NCBI RefSeq assembly: GCF_000282615.1
Contig: NZ_AKIY01000015.1
Location: forward strand, 1 to 32,981
DNA length: 32,981 nucleotides
Direction of reading: 5' to 3'
Origin: Bradyrhizobium sp. YR681
GTDB lineage: Bacteria; Pseudomonadota; Alphaproteobacteria; Rhizobiales; Xanthobacteraceae
Shown: positions 1-7,602 of the stretch, piece by piece
How positions within the stretch are numbered: the stretch's first letter is position 1
How the letters are laid out: each line of letters opens with the position of its first letter
Position numbers and translations under genes: made by a program
Notes under the pieces: generated by a model
What the model was told of the DNA's origin: nothing
The model's input: the letters and a program-made list of their open reading frames with translations, nothing else
Database searches by the model: none

Positions 1-73
1 TGCGACGCCCGACATTGGCTCGCGGACTGCGCCTTCCGGTGCGCGTCCCGGTGAAGGTGAACGTCGCAACGTC

Positions 74-93
74 CTGACTCTGACAAGAGTCAG
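74..93. other. 8-bp inverted repeat (hairpin candidate)
   Basis: CTGACTCT and AGAGTCAG form a perfect 8-bp stem around the loop GACA. No T-tract follows, so it is not a classical intrinsic terminator. It lies downstream of the minus-strand dioxygenase stop and may be the 3' hairpin of that gene or of one to the left of the window. A plus-strand reading frame entering from the left edge stops at 75-77, but it is too short to identify. Confidence 0.35.
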
Positions 94-139
94 CCAACTC
101 GCAAGCAATCGCAACCGAAACAACGCCTCGGGCCGATCG

Positions 140-1213
140 TCAATCCAGCGGGACGTTCAGGCGGGTGCCCTTGGTAATAATGCCGCCACGATTGCCGATC
201 TCGATCGAACCATAGCGTTGCCTGAAGCAGTCGGGCAGCGGCCGATCGCCTTCCATGCTGAGCCAGAGGCGCAACAAGTGGCGCTTCTGGCTTGCAGTGG
301 GCCAATCGCGGAATCCGGTCCGGTCATGCAGCAGGGCATGGTTGTAGACGAACTGCATGTCACCGGGCTGAAGCCGCATGCCGAAATGCAATGCGGGGTC
401 ATTTGCCAGCGCGTCAAAGAGATCGAGCGCCTCGACGTGAGCCGGCGTCAGTCTCATCGCATCGGGAAAGCGCTGCGCACTATCGATGTACTGGCGTTGG
501 TAGAATCCGGTCAGGAACCCCGCATGCCAATTCAGCACCGGGATTTCGAGATATGGCTTTTCGTTCTCCGGCACCTCGCCTCGCCGGTCGGTCGCGATCG
601 GATCAAACAAGAGGGCGGCGAGGTCGGGACGCCTGTCGAACATCTCGTTGTAGATTGTCGTCGTGCTGACAAGGAGGGAGTCGCCGCCCTCCATGGCCTC
701 CCGAATGCACAACAACCCGACCACGTCGGACGAATCTGTGTGGAATGTCTGCCGTTCCGACGTCTGATAAATTCGCGTGTTGGGATCCCGTGCGTCGGCG
801 CCTGTGTCACGGACGTGACCAAGAATATGGCCGGCTGCATTTTGGGACCGGGCGGATCCGAGATGCGCTCCCACGCCGCAAAAGATCGTGGCGGCAAACT
901 CCTGGCTGTATTTTGCCACCGGCAGGCCCCGTATCACCTCGAAACCCAGGCCAGACAGCAGCGTTGTCCTGAGACCTTCCAGGTGCGCGCCGAATCGAGG
1001 AAGCGGAAAGCTTTCCTTCGTGATGCCGGCGATCTCTTGGGTGCTGCCAAGATATGCTTCCGCCGCGCTCTCGAGTTCCGTGATCTCGTCGGCGGTCAGC
1101 GATATCAGCCATCGATCAGGACTGGCCTTCACCTCCTCACCTCGCCAGGCCGATGCGATCTCCACCTTTCCAGGAGGTCGATCCATCGCGCTGGGCACCG
1201 AGACCGCATTCAT
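140..1213 (-). CDS. TauD/TfdA-family Fe(II)/2-oxoglutarate-dependent dioxygenase
   Basis: A 357-residue protein of the TauD/TfdA (clavaminate-synthase-like) fold. The facial triad is visible as His158-Thr-Asp160 in FHTDSSD and His296 in LLHDRTGF. Arg315 in RHLLRLWL is the expected 2-oxoglutarate-binding arginine. Such enzymes hydroxylate a small molecule in the cytoplasm using O2 and 2-oxoglutarate, and the substrate cannot be read from sequence. I place the start at the ATG at 1213 because an in-frame upstream extension would run into the MFS gene, and a GGGAGC-like ribosome site precedes this ATG. The MFS gene ends 35 bases upstream on the same strand, so the two are probably co-transcribed and share a substrate or product. 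The divergent TetR gene is the likely regulator. The family call is firm; the substrate is unknown. Confidence 0.9.
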   Translation of the reverse strand: MNAVSVPSAMDRPPGKVEIASAWRGEEVKASPDRWLISLTADEITELESAAEAYLGSTQEIAGITKESFPLPRFGAHLEGLRTTLLSGLGFEVIRGLPVAKYSQEFAATIFCGVGAHLGSARSQNAAGHILGHVRDTGADARDPNTRIYQTSERQTFHTDSSDVVGLLCIREAMEGGDSLLVSTTTIYNEMFDRRPDLAALLFDPIATDRRGEVPENEKPYLEIPVLNWHAGFLTGFYQRQYIDSAQRFPDAMRLTPAHVEALDLFDALANDPALHFGMRLQPGDMQFVYNHALLHDRTGFRDWPTASQKRHLLRLWLSMEGDRPLPDCFRQRYGSIEIGNRGGIITKGTRLNVPLD

Positions 1214-1248
1214 GGTGTTCGCTCCCGAGGAGACTGGTCTCGCCACGA

Positions 1249-2487
1249 CTACGCCGTCCGCAACACCGGCGCCGGCGGCTGCGACGGCCGGATCAGTGCA
1301 AACGCGACCTGGATGATGCCGCCAGCAAGGCCGAGCGCCACGCCAATGCGCCACGCCATCGTGTACGAGCCGAGCGCGTCGTAGAGCACCCCGCCTCCAT
1401 AGGCGCCGAGGAAGCTGCCGATCTGGTGGCTCATGAAGGCAAGGCCCTGGATCATGGCCTGCCAGCGCAGGCCGAACATCTCGGCGACGGCGCCCGCGAC
1501 CAGCGGGCCGACGCCCATCCACAGGAAGCCCATGATCGCGCCGAACAGCAGCGTCGAGAACGGCGTCGCCGGCAGCATGAAATACCAGGCGAGCGCGAGC
1601 GAGCGCAGGATGTAGATGCCGCCCAGCAGCGCCAGCTTGTTCCAGCGCTGGCCGGCCCAGCCGAAGAACAGCGAGCCCAGCACGTTGAAGCCGCCGATCA
1701 TGCCGAGCGTCTGCGCGCTCAGCATCGGATCGAGGCCGCAGATCGCGAGATACGACGGCAGATGCGTGGTCAGGAAGACGAGTTGCATGCCGCAGACGAG
1801 ATAGGCGCAGGTCATCACCACGAAGGAGGCATTGCCGAACGCCGTCTTCGCAGCCGTCGCCGCGGTGGCATCACCGATGTCATCGGCCGCGGGCTTCGGC
1901 AGCGGGACCTGATCGACACGGCCCGCATACCATGCCGCGGGAAGCATCAGCACCGACATGATGACGAAGCCGGCGAGCCCGACCCGCCAGCCAAATCCTT
2001 CGTTGAGCAACTGCCCGATCGGGGCCGACAGCAGCGCGCCGAGCGAACCCGCGCCGGAGACGATGCCGAGCACGGTGGAACGCACCGTTGCGGGGACGGC
2101 ACGCGCCGCCACCGACATCGCGATCGCCGCGGCCGTGCACGCCAGCGACGTGCCGATCAGGACGCCGGCGCCGATCATGATGCTGACGAGACCGTTCGCG
2201 GTCGCCATCAGGATGAGACCGACAATGTACATCAGCGAGCCCACGATCATGATCGGGCGGAAGCCGTAACGCACCGTCATCGCGCCGGCGAGCGGCTGGA
2301 GAAAGCCCCAGGCGAGGTTCTGCACGGCGAGTGCCAGCGTGAAGTCCGAGATCGAGATGTGGATGTCGTGCGTCAAGGGCTGCATGAAGATGCCGAGGCT
2401 CTGCCGCAGCCCCATGCTCAGCGTCAGCATGATCGAGGCGCCGATCAGGATGGGCAATGTCGGCCGCAGAACCTGCAACAGGGGCAT
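1249..2487 (-). CDS. MFS transporter, 12-helix type
   Basis: A 412-residue, very hydrophobic protein with about 12 predicted membrane spans and a longer hydrophilic loop near residues 195-215 separating the two six-helix halves, as expected for the major facilitator superfamily. The loop after helix 2 (AVRYGF-like: MTVRYGFRPIMIVG) corresponds to the family signature between helices 2 and 3. It resembles the bacterial monocarboxylate/oxalate-formate-like branch more than the 14-helix drug exporters, but direction and substrate are inference. It is the first gene of a probable two-gene transcript with the dioxygenase and diverges from a TetR gene across a 129-base gap that holds a palindromic operator candidate. 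This arrangement suggests ligand-inducible expression of uptake or efflux plus modification of one compound. Confidence 0.9.
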   Translation of the reverse strand: MPLLQVLRPTLPILIGASIMLTLSMGLRQSLGIFMQPLTHDIHISISDFTLALAVQNLAWGFLQPLAGAMTVRYGFRPIMIVGSLMYIVGLILMATANGLVSIMIGAGVLIGTSLACTAAAIAMSVAARAVPATVRSTVLGIVSGAGSLGALLSAPIGQLLNEGFGWRVGLAGFVIMSVLMLPAAWYAGRVDQVPLPKPAADDIGDATAATAAKTAFGNASFVVMTCAYLVCGMQLVFLTTHLPSYLAICGLDPMLSAQTLGMIGGFNVLGSLFFGWAGQRWNKLALLGGIYILRSLALAWYFMLPATPFSTLLFGAIMGFLWMGVGPLVAGAVAEMFGLRWQAMIQGLAFMSHQIGSFLGAYGGGVLYDALGSYTMAWRIGVALGLAGGIIQVAFALIRPSQPPAPVLRTA

Positions 2488-2548
2488 TTCATTCTCCCTC
2501 GTGGGCGCGGCGCGCGCGCCGGCGTCTGCAATATCAGTTGATTTTGGT

Positions 2549-2564
2549 TACACAGACCTGTGTA
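2549..2564. promoter_or_regulatory. Palindromic TetR operator candidate
   Basis: TACACAG-AC-CTGTGTA is a perfect 7+2+7 inverted repeat in the gap between the divergent MFS (start 2487) and TetR (start 2617) genes. TetR regulators commonly bind such palindromes in the shared promoter region of the genes they repress. A TTGATT hexamer at 2538-2543 with a weak -10 match 17 bases later would place the palindrome inside the TetR promoter. The palindrome is seen directly; the role is inferred. Confidence 0.6.
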
Positions 2565-2616
2565 GTTAGGCTATGAAAGGTGCAGGCTGTCAAGCGAACA
2601 GGACGCATCCCGCTGC

Positions 2617-3231
2617 ATGGCTCCCCCGACGCCCCCACAGACGATGAAAGAGCGGATCCTTCAGACCGCCGACAAGCTGTTCTATCTGCAAGGCATTCGC
2701 GCCATCGGCGTCGACACCATCGCAGCCGAGATCGGCATCTCCAAGCGCACGCTCTACAACCACTTCCCTTCCAAGGACGCCCTGATCGCGGCCTATCTGG
2801 AGCGCCGCTTCGTCACTCAGCGCCCCTCGGACAAGCCGCCGGCCGAGCAGATTCTCGCCACCTTCGATTCGCTGGAGCGGCGTTTTGCGGCGACGGATTT
2901 TCGCGGCTGCCCGTTCGTGAATGCGGTGGCCGAACTCGGCCCTGCGGCCCGCGCGGTGAAGAAGATCGCGATCGCCTTCAAGGAAAGCCGCCGGGTCTGG
3001 TTTCGCGAGCGGCTGAATGAGCTCGGTATTACCGACGCGGACGAGCTGGCGACGCAGCTCGTGCTGCTGGTCGACGGCTCCATCGCCCAGGACCTCGTCC
3101 GCGACGATCCCGCGATGGCGCGTGCGGCGAAGGAGGCTGCAAAGGTGCTGCTGCGCAATGCCGGGGTGGATGTGGGGGTTGATAGTGCGAAGAGCGCGGC
3201 GAAACCGGATCAGCACTCACCACAGCAATGA
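2617..3231 (+). CDS. TetR/AcrR-family transcriptional regulator
   Basis: A 204-residue protein with an N-terminal TetR DNA-binding domain. The helix-turn-helix lies at about residues 31-51 (GVDTIAAEIGISKRTLYNHF), which is typical of the AcrR branch. The C-terminal ligand domain is divergent, as usual, so the inducer cannot be predicted. It diverges from the MFS/dioxygenase pair, and the palindrome at 2549-2564 between them is the likely autoregulatory operator. The start is uncertain: ATG 2617 is used, but ATG 2644 (MKERILQTADK) fits the usual family N-terminus equally well and neither has a strong ribosome site. The C-terminal tail is low-complexity Ala/Lys/Gln. Confidence 0.9.
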   Translation: MAPPTPPQTMKERILQTADKLFYLQGIRAIGVDTIAAEIGISKRTLYNHFPSKDALIAAYLERRFVTQRPSDKPPAEQILATFDSLERRFAATDFRGCPFVNAVAELGPAARAVKKIAIAFKESRRVWFRERLNELGITDADELATQLVLLVDGSIAQDLVRDDPAMARAAKEAAKVLLRNAGVDVGVDSAKSAAKPDQHSPQQ

Positions 3232-3252
3232 CCGCTTGCAATAGCGCACAGG

Positions 3253-3350
3253 TGTCATCACCCGCGAAAACGGTGATCCAGCAATCCAGAGACTATGAGC
3301 TAGAATCGAGAGGCCGCGGGTACTGGATTTCCCCTTCACGGGGAATGACA
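3253..3350. repeat. Dispersed intergenic palindromic repeat (TGTCAT...ATGACA ends)
   Basis: The stretch is bounded by TGTCAT and ATGACA and contains complementary blocks such as CCCGCG/CGCGGG and GATCCAG/CTGGAT, followed by a CCCC-ttca-CGGGG hairpin. This composition matches a dispersed non-coding repeat I associate with Bradyrhizobium intergenic regions. It fills the gap between the convergent TetR and pleD genes. Its repeat status in this genome cannot be proved from one window. Confidence 0.6.
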
Positions 3351-3379
3351 GCGGAGTTTGCCGGATCTGGCGACCCTGA

Positions 3380-3515
3380 CATCATGCACCTGTTTTGCCC
3401 GACGAGTCAAGAAAAATTCATAAAATCCGAATATCGTCCACCGCGACCGGCAAGTCCTTGATCCGGCTAGTATCGGCTACTGTGCGTGGGGTTGTTTTCG
3501 CACTTTTGTGCAGGC
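3380..3515. other. Non-coding stretch that may be a dispersed conserved element
   Basis: The rest of the 3232-3520 gap holds no credible gene. It includes an AT-richer block around 3410-3435 and short segments (CACCTGTTTTGCCCGACG near 3388 and GGGGTTGTTTTCGC near 3488) that I recall as recurring between genes in Bradyrhizobium and relatives. Function unknown; the recollection needs a database search. Confidence 0.3.
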
Positions 3516-3520
3516 CAGCC

Positions 3521-4894
3521 TCACGCCGCGTGCGAGACCACCCGGTTGCGCCCGTCGTGCTTGGCCCGATACAGCGCGGTGTCGGCGCGCTTGAGGACAT
3601 CGCCGACCGCCTCGCCCTTCTGCTCCAGCGTGGTCAGGCCGATCGAGATCGTGACCTCGATGCGCTTGGTGCCCTTGTGGACGGCGAAGGGCTCGCCTGC
3701 GATCGAGCGGCGCAGGCGCTCGGCGACCATGCCGGCAACGTGCAGATCAGTCTCCGGCATCACGATGACGAATTCCTCGCCGCCGTAGCGGCAGGCAAGG
3801 TCGATGCCGCGGATCGATTTGCGCACGCGCACCGCGAACTCGCGCAGCACGTCGTCGCCGGCGTCGTGGCCGTAATTGTCGTTGATCGACTTGAAGTAGT
3901 CGATGTCCAGGATCATCAGCGCGAGCGGTTTGCCGCGCGTGGACGCCTGCTCGGCCAGCGTCGCCAGATGGCTCTCCATGTAGCGGCGATTGTGCAGGCC
4001 GGTGAGCGCGTCGGTGATCGCCATCTCGATCGAGTTCTGCACGTTGTCGCGCAAATGATCGGTGTAGCGGCGGCGGCGGATCTGGGTGCGGGCGCGCGCC
4101 AAGAGCTCCGTCTTGTCGATCGGGCGCAGCAGATAGTCGTTGACGCCGATCTCGAGACCGCGGAGCAGCCGCGTCGAGTTCTCGGGGTCGGCGATGGCCA
4201 GGATCGGCACATGCCGCGTGCGCTCCAGCGAACGCGCTTGGCTGCAGAGCCGCAGGCCGTCGAAATTGTTGAGGTCGAGCGAGACGATCAGCAGATCGTA
4301 ATTGCCCTCGGCGGCGTGGAACAGCGCCTCCGTCGGGTTCGGCTCGACGTCGATGGTGTGCTCGGCGGCGAGGATCGTCGCCAGCCGCTCATAGGAGGAC
4401 TCGCGGTCGTCGACGAGGAGAATGCGGCCGCCCTTGCCGGTGTCGGAGACGGCACTGCGCTCGGGCGCCTGCATGCCGATCTCGAGCGAGGTGATGGCGC
4501 GCATGCGCAGCTCGTCGGTCATCATCTTCAGCCGCGTCAGCGAGCGCACGCGCGCGATCAGCACGACGTCGGAGACGGGCTTTGTGAGGAAATCGTCGGC
4601 GCCGGCTTCCAGCCCGCGGTTGCGGTCGGCCGGGCTGTCGAGCGCGGTGACCATCACGACGGGAATGTGATGCGTCGCCGGATCGGTCTTGAGGCGGCGG
4701 CAGACTTCGAAGCCGTCCATGTCGGGCATCATCACGTCGAGCAGGATGATGTCGCATTCGGCGCGGCGGGCCAGCGCCAGGGCCTCGGTGCCGTTCGAGG
4801 CCGTCATCACGTCGAAATATTCGGCGGACAGGCGGGCTTCGAGGAGTTTGACGTTGGCAGGAACGTCATCGACAACCAGGATACGCGCGGACAC
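3521..4894 (-). CDS. pleD: PleD-type response regulator diguanylate cyclase (REC-REC-GGDEF)
   Basis: 457 residues with the full PleD architecture. The first receiver domain (about 1-120) has the phospho-acceptor Asp53 and Lys105. The second receiver (about 156-275) has Ser205 where the phospho-Asp would be, matching the adaptor role of this domain in PleD. The GGDEF domain (about 290-455) has an intact GGEEF at 371-375 and an RxxD product-inhibition site at 362-365 (RGID). The protein should therefore make c-di-GMP from two GTP when phosphorylated and dimerised, and be feedback inhibited. In Caulobacter PleD acts at the pole in the swarmer-to-stalked transition. It lies 14 bases downstream of divK on the same strand, the conserved order in alphaproteobacteria. 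Confidence 0.97.
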   Translation of the reverse strand: MSARILVVDDVPANVKLLEARLSAEYFDVMTASNGTEALALARRAECDIILLDVMMPDMDGFEVCRRLKTDPATHHIPVVMVTALDSPADRNRGLEAGADDFLTKPVSDVVLIARVRSLTRLKMMTDELRMRAITSLEIGMQAPERSAVSDTGKGGRILLVDDRESSYERLATILAAEHTIDVEPNPTEALFHAAEGNYDLLIVSLDLNNFDGLRLCSQARSLERTRHVPILAIADPENSTRLLRGLEIGVNDYLLRPIDKTELLARARTQIRRRRYTDHLRDNVQNSIEMAITDALTGLHNRRYMESHLATLAEQASTRGKPLALMILDIDYFKSINDNYGHDAGDDVLREFAVRVRKSIRGIDLACRYGGEEFVIVMPETDLHVAGMVAERLRRSIAGEPFAVHKGTKRIEVTISIGLTTLEQKGEAVGDVLKRADTALYRAKHDGRNRVVSHAA

Positions 4895-4908
4895 TGTGAA
4901 CTCACTTC

Positions 4909-5274
4909 CTATCCGATAAAACGCCGGACCGTCTCAATGAACTTGCCGACCGAGATCGGCTTGGACAAATAGGCTTCGCAGCCGCCCTCGCGGATGCGCT
5001 CTTCGTCGCCCTTCATCGCGAATGCCGTGACCGCGACGACGGGAATGGAACGCAGCTCCGGATCGTCCTTGATCCAGCGCGTCACCTCGAGGCCGGAGAC
5101 CTGCGGCAACTGGATATCCATCAGCACGAGGTCGGGCCGCATCTTGCGAACGAGATCGAGCGCCTCATATCCGTTGCTGGTGCCCGACGTCTGATAGCCG
5201 TGTGCTTCCAACAGGTCGCGGAAGAGCTTCATGTTGAGCTCGTTGTCTTCCACGATCAGGACGGTCTTAGCCAT
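4909..5274 (-). CDS. divK: Single-domain response regulator DivK
   Basis: A 121-residue stand-alone receiver domain with acidic pocket Glu9/Asp10, phospho-acceptor Asp53 (VLMDIQLP) and Lys105 (LSKPIS). There is no output domain, and the length matches DivK. In Caulobacter and rhizobia DivK is phosphorylated by DivJ and dephosphorylated by PleC, and it controls CtrA activity through DivL/CckA. The pleD gene follows after 14 bases, so they form an operon. A strong ribosome site (CAGGAGGGCGGG) precedes the ATG. The upstream gap contains three GANTC (CcrM methylation) sites, which may link expression to the replication cycle. Confidence 0.96.
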   Translation of the reverse strand: MAKTVLIVEDNELNMKLFRDLLEAHGYQTSGTSNGYEALDLVRKMRPDLVLMDIQLPQVSGLEVTRWIKDDPELRSIPVVAVTAFAMKGDEERIREGGCEAYLSKPISVGKFIETVRRFIG

Positions 5275-5349
5275 CCCGCCCTCCTGTTTGGTCCGATGGA
5301 CCGATGCATGTGACGCCTCAGGCGCCGCTCGCGGGCGCTTTGAAAACTG

Positions 5350-5460
5350 GATTCAAACTAGCCTCAGATTTGCTCTAGTTTCGTTAAACCCGAGCGCCGA
5401 CTTTCTACGACGTGGTTTCCAGTTGCTTGTCTGGGGTCGCAAGACTCAAGCGCGAGACTC
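5350..5460. promoter_or_regulatory. Cluster of three GANTC (CcrM) sites upstream of divK
   Basis: GATTC at 5350-5354 and GACTC at 5443-5447 and 5456-5460 lie in the 217-base divergent gap between divK and the DUF3572 gene. GANTC is the target of the alphaproteobacterial cell-cycle methylase CcrM, and some such promoters respond to methylation through GcrA. The sites are seen; a regulatory role is inference. I found no convincing CtrA full site. Confidence 0.35.
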
Positions 5461-5491
5461 GGGCATATTCCAAAGTAGACACTGAAAGTTA

Positions 5492-5824
5492 ATGGAAAGG
5501 CAAACCGGGCCCTTGAAAAAGCCTGTTCACAACCCCCGCGAAGTCGCTGAAATCGTTGCGATTCAAGCCCTGTCCTTCGTCGCGGGCGATCCCGAGCGGC
5601 TGGGCCTGTTCCTGGCTGAGACAGGGGTCGGTCCGGAGACGCTCCGGAACGCGGCCTCGGACCCGAATTTCCTCCTCAGCGTGCTCGATTTCGTGCTGCG
5701 CGATGACGACACCGTGAAGGCCTTTGCCAAGGCCTCGGAGCTGCATCCGACCAATGTTGCTGCGGCGCGGCAGGTCCTGGGCGACGCGCTCGGCGACCGG
5801 ACCTGGGAGCGCGACGTGCCGTGA
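5492..5824 (+). CDS. DUF3572 family protein
   Basis: A 110-residue, soluble, largely helical protein that I recognise as the alphaproteobacterial DUF3572 family (core AIQALSFVAGDPERLGLFL at about 23-41). No function is established. Its stop overlaps the GTG start of the DNA polymerase IV gene (GTGA at 5821-5824), so translation is probably coupled. The conserved neighbourhood suggests a link to DNA damage tolerance or the cell cycle, but this is inference only. No catalytic motif or membrane segment is visible. Confidence 0.85.
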   Translation: MERQTGPLKKPVHNPREVAEIVAIQALSFVAGDPERLGLFLAETGVGPETLRNAASDPNFLLSVLDFVLRDDDTVKAFAKASELHPTNVAAARQVLGDALGDRTWERDVP

Positions 5825-7113
5825 CCTTCCCTGATACGGCCGGGCCCCGCTGCTTTTGCCGGGATTGTTCGGCCGATCTGGATATGGGCGTACGGCGCTG
5901 TTCCGCCTGCGGTTCCCCTCGCCTCGTCCGTCACCGGGCGCTGGCGAGCCTGACCATCGCCCATATCGACTGCGACGCCTTCTATGCGACGGTCGAGAAG
6001 CGCGACAACCCTGCTATCGCGGACAAGCCCGTCATCATCGGCGGGGGCAAGCGCGGCGTGGTGTCGGCCGCCTGCTACATCGCGCGCACCTATGGCGTCC
6101 GCTCGGCGATGCCGATGTTCAAGGCGCTGGAGGCCTGTCCGCACGCGACGGTGATCCGGCCTGACATGGCGAAATACGTCCGCGTCGGCCGCGAGGTGCG
6201 GCAGGCCATGCAGGCACTGACGCCGCTGGTCGAGCCGCTCTCGATCGATGAGGCCTTCCTCGACCTCTCCGGCACCGAGCGCGTGCACGGCATGATCCCG
6301 GCCAAGGTGCTGGCGCGCTTTGCCCGCGATGTCGAGCGCGACATCGGCATCTCCGTCTCGGTCGGCCTCTCCTGCAACAAGTTTTTGGCCAAGATCGCCT
6401 CCGACCTCGACAAGCCGCGCGGCTTTGCCACGCTCGACCAGGACGAGGCCCGGGAGATGCTCGCTTCGAGGCCGGTCGGCTTCATCTTCGGCGTCGGCCC
6501 CGCGACGCAGGAGCGCCTGGGACAGCGCGGTTTTCGCGTGATCGCCGACCTGCAAAAGGCCGACGAGATCGAGATGATGCGGCAATTTCCGAGCGACGGC
6601 CGGAGGCTGTGGCGGCTCGCCCGCGGCATCGACGATCGCCGCGTCGAGCCTGACAGGGGCGCCAAGACGATCTCAAGCGAAACCACCTTCGAGACCGACA
6701 TCCGCGACTTCGCGACGCTGGAAAAAATCCTGTGGCGGCTGTGCGAGAAGACATCGTCTCGTCTCAAGAGCAGCGAGCTGGCCGGCTCAACCGTCACACT
6801 GAAGCTGAAGACCGCGGATTTCCGCCAGCGCACGCGCTCGCAGTCGATCGCCGCCCCGACCCAGCTTGCCGCCAAGATCTTCTCGATCTGCCGCGAGATG
6901 CTGGCGAAAGAAATCGACGGCACCGCCTTCCGCCTGATGGGCGCCGGCGTCAGCGCGCTGCGCGAAGGCTCGCCTGCCGACGACACCGACATGCTCGACC
7001 GCCGCGCCGCCCACGCCGAACGGGCGGTGGACAGCCTGCGCAAGAAGTTCGGCAGCGCCGCGGTGATCCGTGGCATCGCGTATGACGGGCCGGAGAAGAC
7101 GGAAGAGCGATGA
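5821..7113 (+). CDS. dinB: DNA polymerase IV (Y-family) with N-terminal zinc-ribbon-like element
   Basis: 430 residues; translesion DNA polymerase. The Y-family catalytic acidic residues are visible as Asp50 (AHIDCDAFYATVE) and Asp143-Glu144 (SIDEAFLDLSG). The fingers and palm (CYIARTYGVRSAMP) and the helix-hairpin-helix thumb (about 205-230) follow, then the little-finger domain. Compared with E. coli DinB there are about 40 extra N-terminal residues holding Cys13-x2-Cys16 and Cys27-x2-Cys30, consistent with a small zinc ribbon. The GTG start overlaps the DUF3572 stop and the 3' end overlaps the next gene (ATGA at 7110-7113), giving a tightly coupled trio. A shorter product starting near the catalytic core is possible, but the Cys spacing argues that the extension is translated. 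Confidence 0.95.
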   Translation: MTFPDTAGPRCFCRDCSADLDMGVRRCSACGSPRLVRHRALASLTIAHIDCDAFYATVEKRDNPAIADKPVIIGGGKRGVVSAACYIARTYGVRSAMPMFKALEACPHATVIRPDMAKYVRVGREVRQAMQALTPLVEPLSIDEAFLDLSGTERVHGMIPAKVLARFARDVERDIGISVSVGLSCNKFLAKIASDLDKPRGFATLDQDEAREMLASRPVGFIFGVGPATQERLGQRGFRVIADLQKADEIEMMRQFPSDGRRLWRLARGIDDRRVEPDRGAKTISSETTFETDIRDFATLEKILWRLCEKTSSRLKSSELAGSTVTLKLKTADFRQRTRSQSIAAPTQLAAKIFSICREMLAKEIDGTAFRLMGAGVSALREGSPADDTDMLDRRAAHAERAVDSLRKKFGSAAVIRGIAYDGPEKTEER

Positions 7114-7508
7114 CGGGTGAACGCGATCTCGGCGCGCTGCTGAAATATATGAGGCCTGAACTGCGGCCCGGCATCTTCGTCTTCTGCACGATCCCGACGG
7201 GCAAACCCATTCCCGCCGCACTCAACCCGCTGCTGACGTTCCGTGAGCAGGAAGGCGCCACGATCGTGATCCTGCGTGAAGAAGCCGAAACGGCAGGCTT
7301 ACGCTACGCGTTTGCCTCGCGCCTGATCACCCTGACGGTTCACTCCGCGCTCGACGCAGTGGGCTTTCTGGCAGCCATCACGGCGCGTCTGGCCGAAGCC
7401 GGCATCAGCGTGAACGCCGTTTCGGCCTTCCACCACGACCATCTGTTCGTGCCCGTCGACAGAACGGACGAAGCGATGACCGTTCTGGAAGAAATGTCCC
7501 GCACGTAG
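7110..7508 (+). CDS. ACT-domain-containing protein
   Basis: A 132-residue protein resembling the stand-alone ACT proteins of COG3602. The N-terminal part (LLKYMRPELRPGIFVFCTIP) is followed by a typical ACT beta-alpha-beta segment (about 70-125: LITLTVHSALDAVGFLAAIT, then AGISVNAVSAFHHDHLFVP). ACT domains usually bind amino acids and regulate enzymes; no enzyme is fused here, so the target is unknown. It overlaps dinB by four bases. Its TAG stop lies inside a palindromic repeat that begins at 7505. Confidence 0.85.
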   Translation: MTGERDLGALLKYMRPELRPGIFVFCTIPTGKPIPAALNPLLTFREQEGATIVILREEAETAGLRYAFASRLITLTVHSALDAVGFLAAITARLAEAGISVNAVSAFHHDHLFVPVDRTDEAMTVLEEMSRT

Positions 7509-7590
7509 CCCGGATGAGCGCAGCGAAATCCGGGACGGTGCATACACGGCGAAAGGCTTTCCGGATTGCGCTGCGCTCCATCCGGGCTAC
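7505..7590. repeat. Palindromic repeat, GTAGCCCGGAT family, copy 1
   Basis: The left arm GTAGCCCGGATGAGCGCAGC and the right arm CTGCGCTCCATCCGGGCTAC are near-perfect inverted copies, each followed or preceded inward by a second ATCCGG block. A second copy of the same family is at 12449-12516. The element fills the gap between the convergent ACT and Rid genes and contains the ACT gene's stop codon. It can fold into a long hairpin in both transcripts. Confidence 0.85.
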
Positions 7591-7602
7591 CAGATCAAAA
7601 CC

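Noticed and set aside
1153..2541. Long plus-strand open frame opposite the MFS gene, rich in Arg, His, Asp and Gln
   Set aside because: It is the antisense shadow of a GC-rich gene; its composition is low-complexity and it matches no family.
3395..4972. 525-codon plus-strand frame opposite pleD
   Set aside because: Antisense shadow; the opposite strand encodes intact REC-REC-GGDEF domains.
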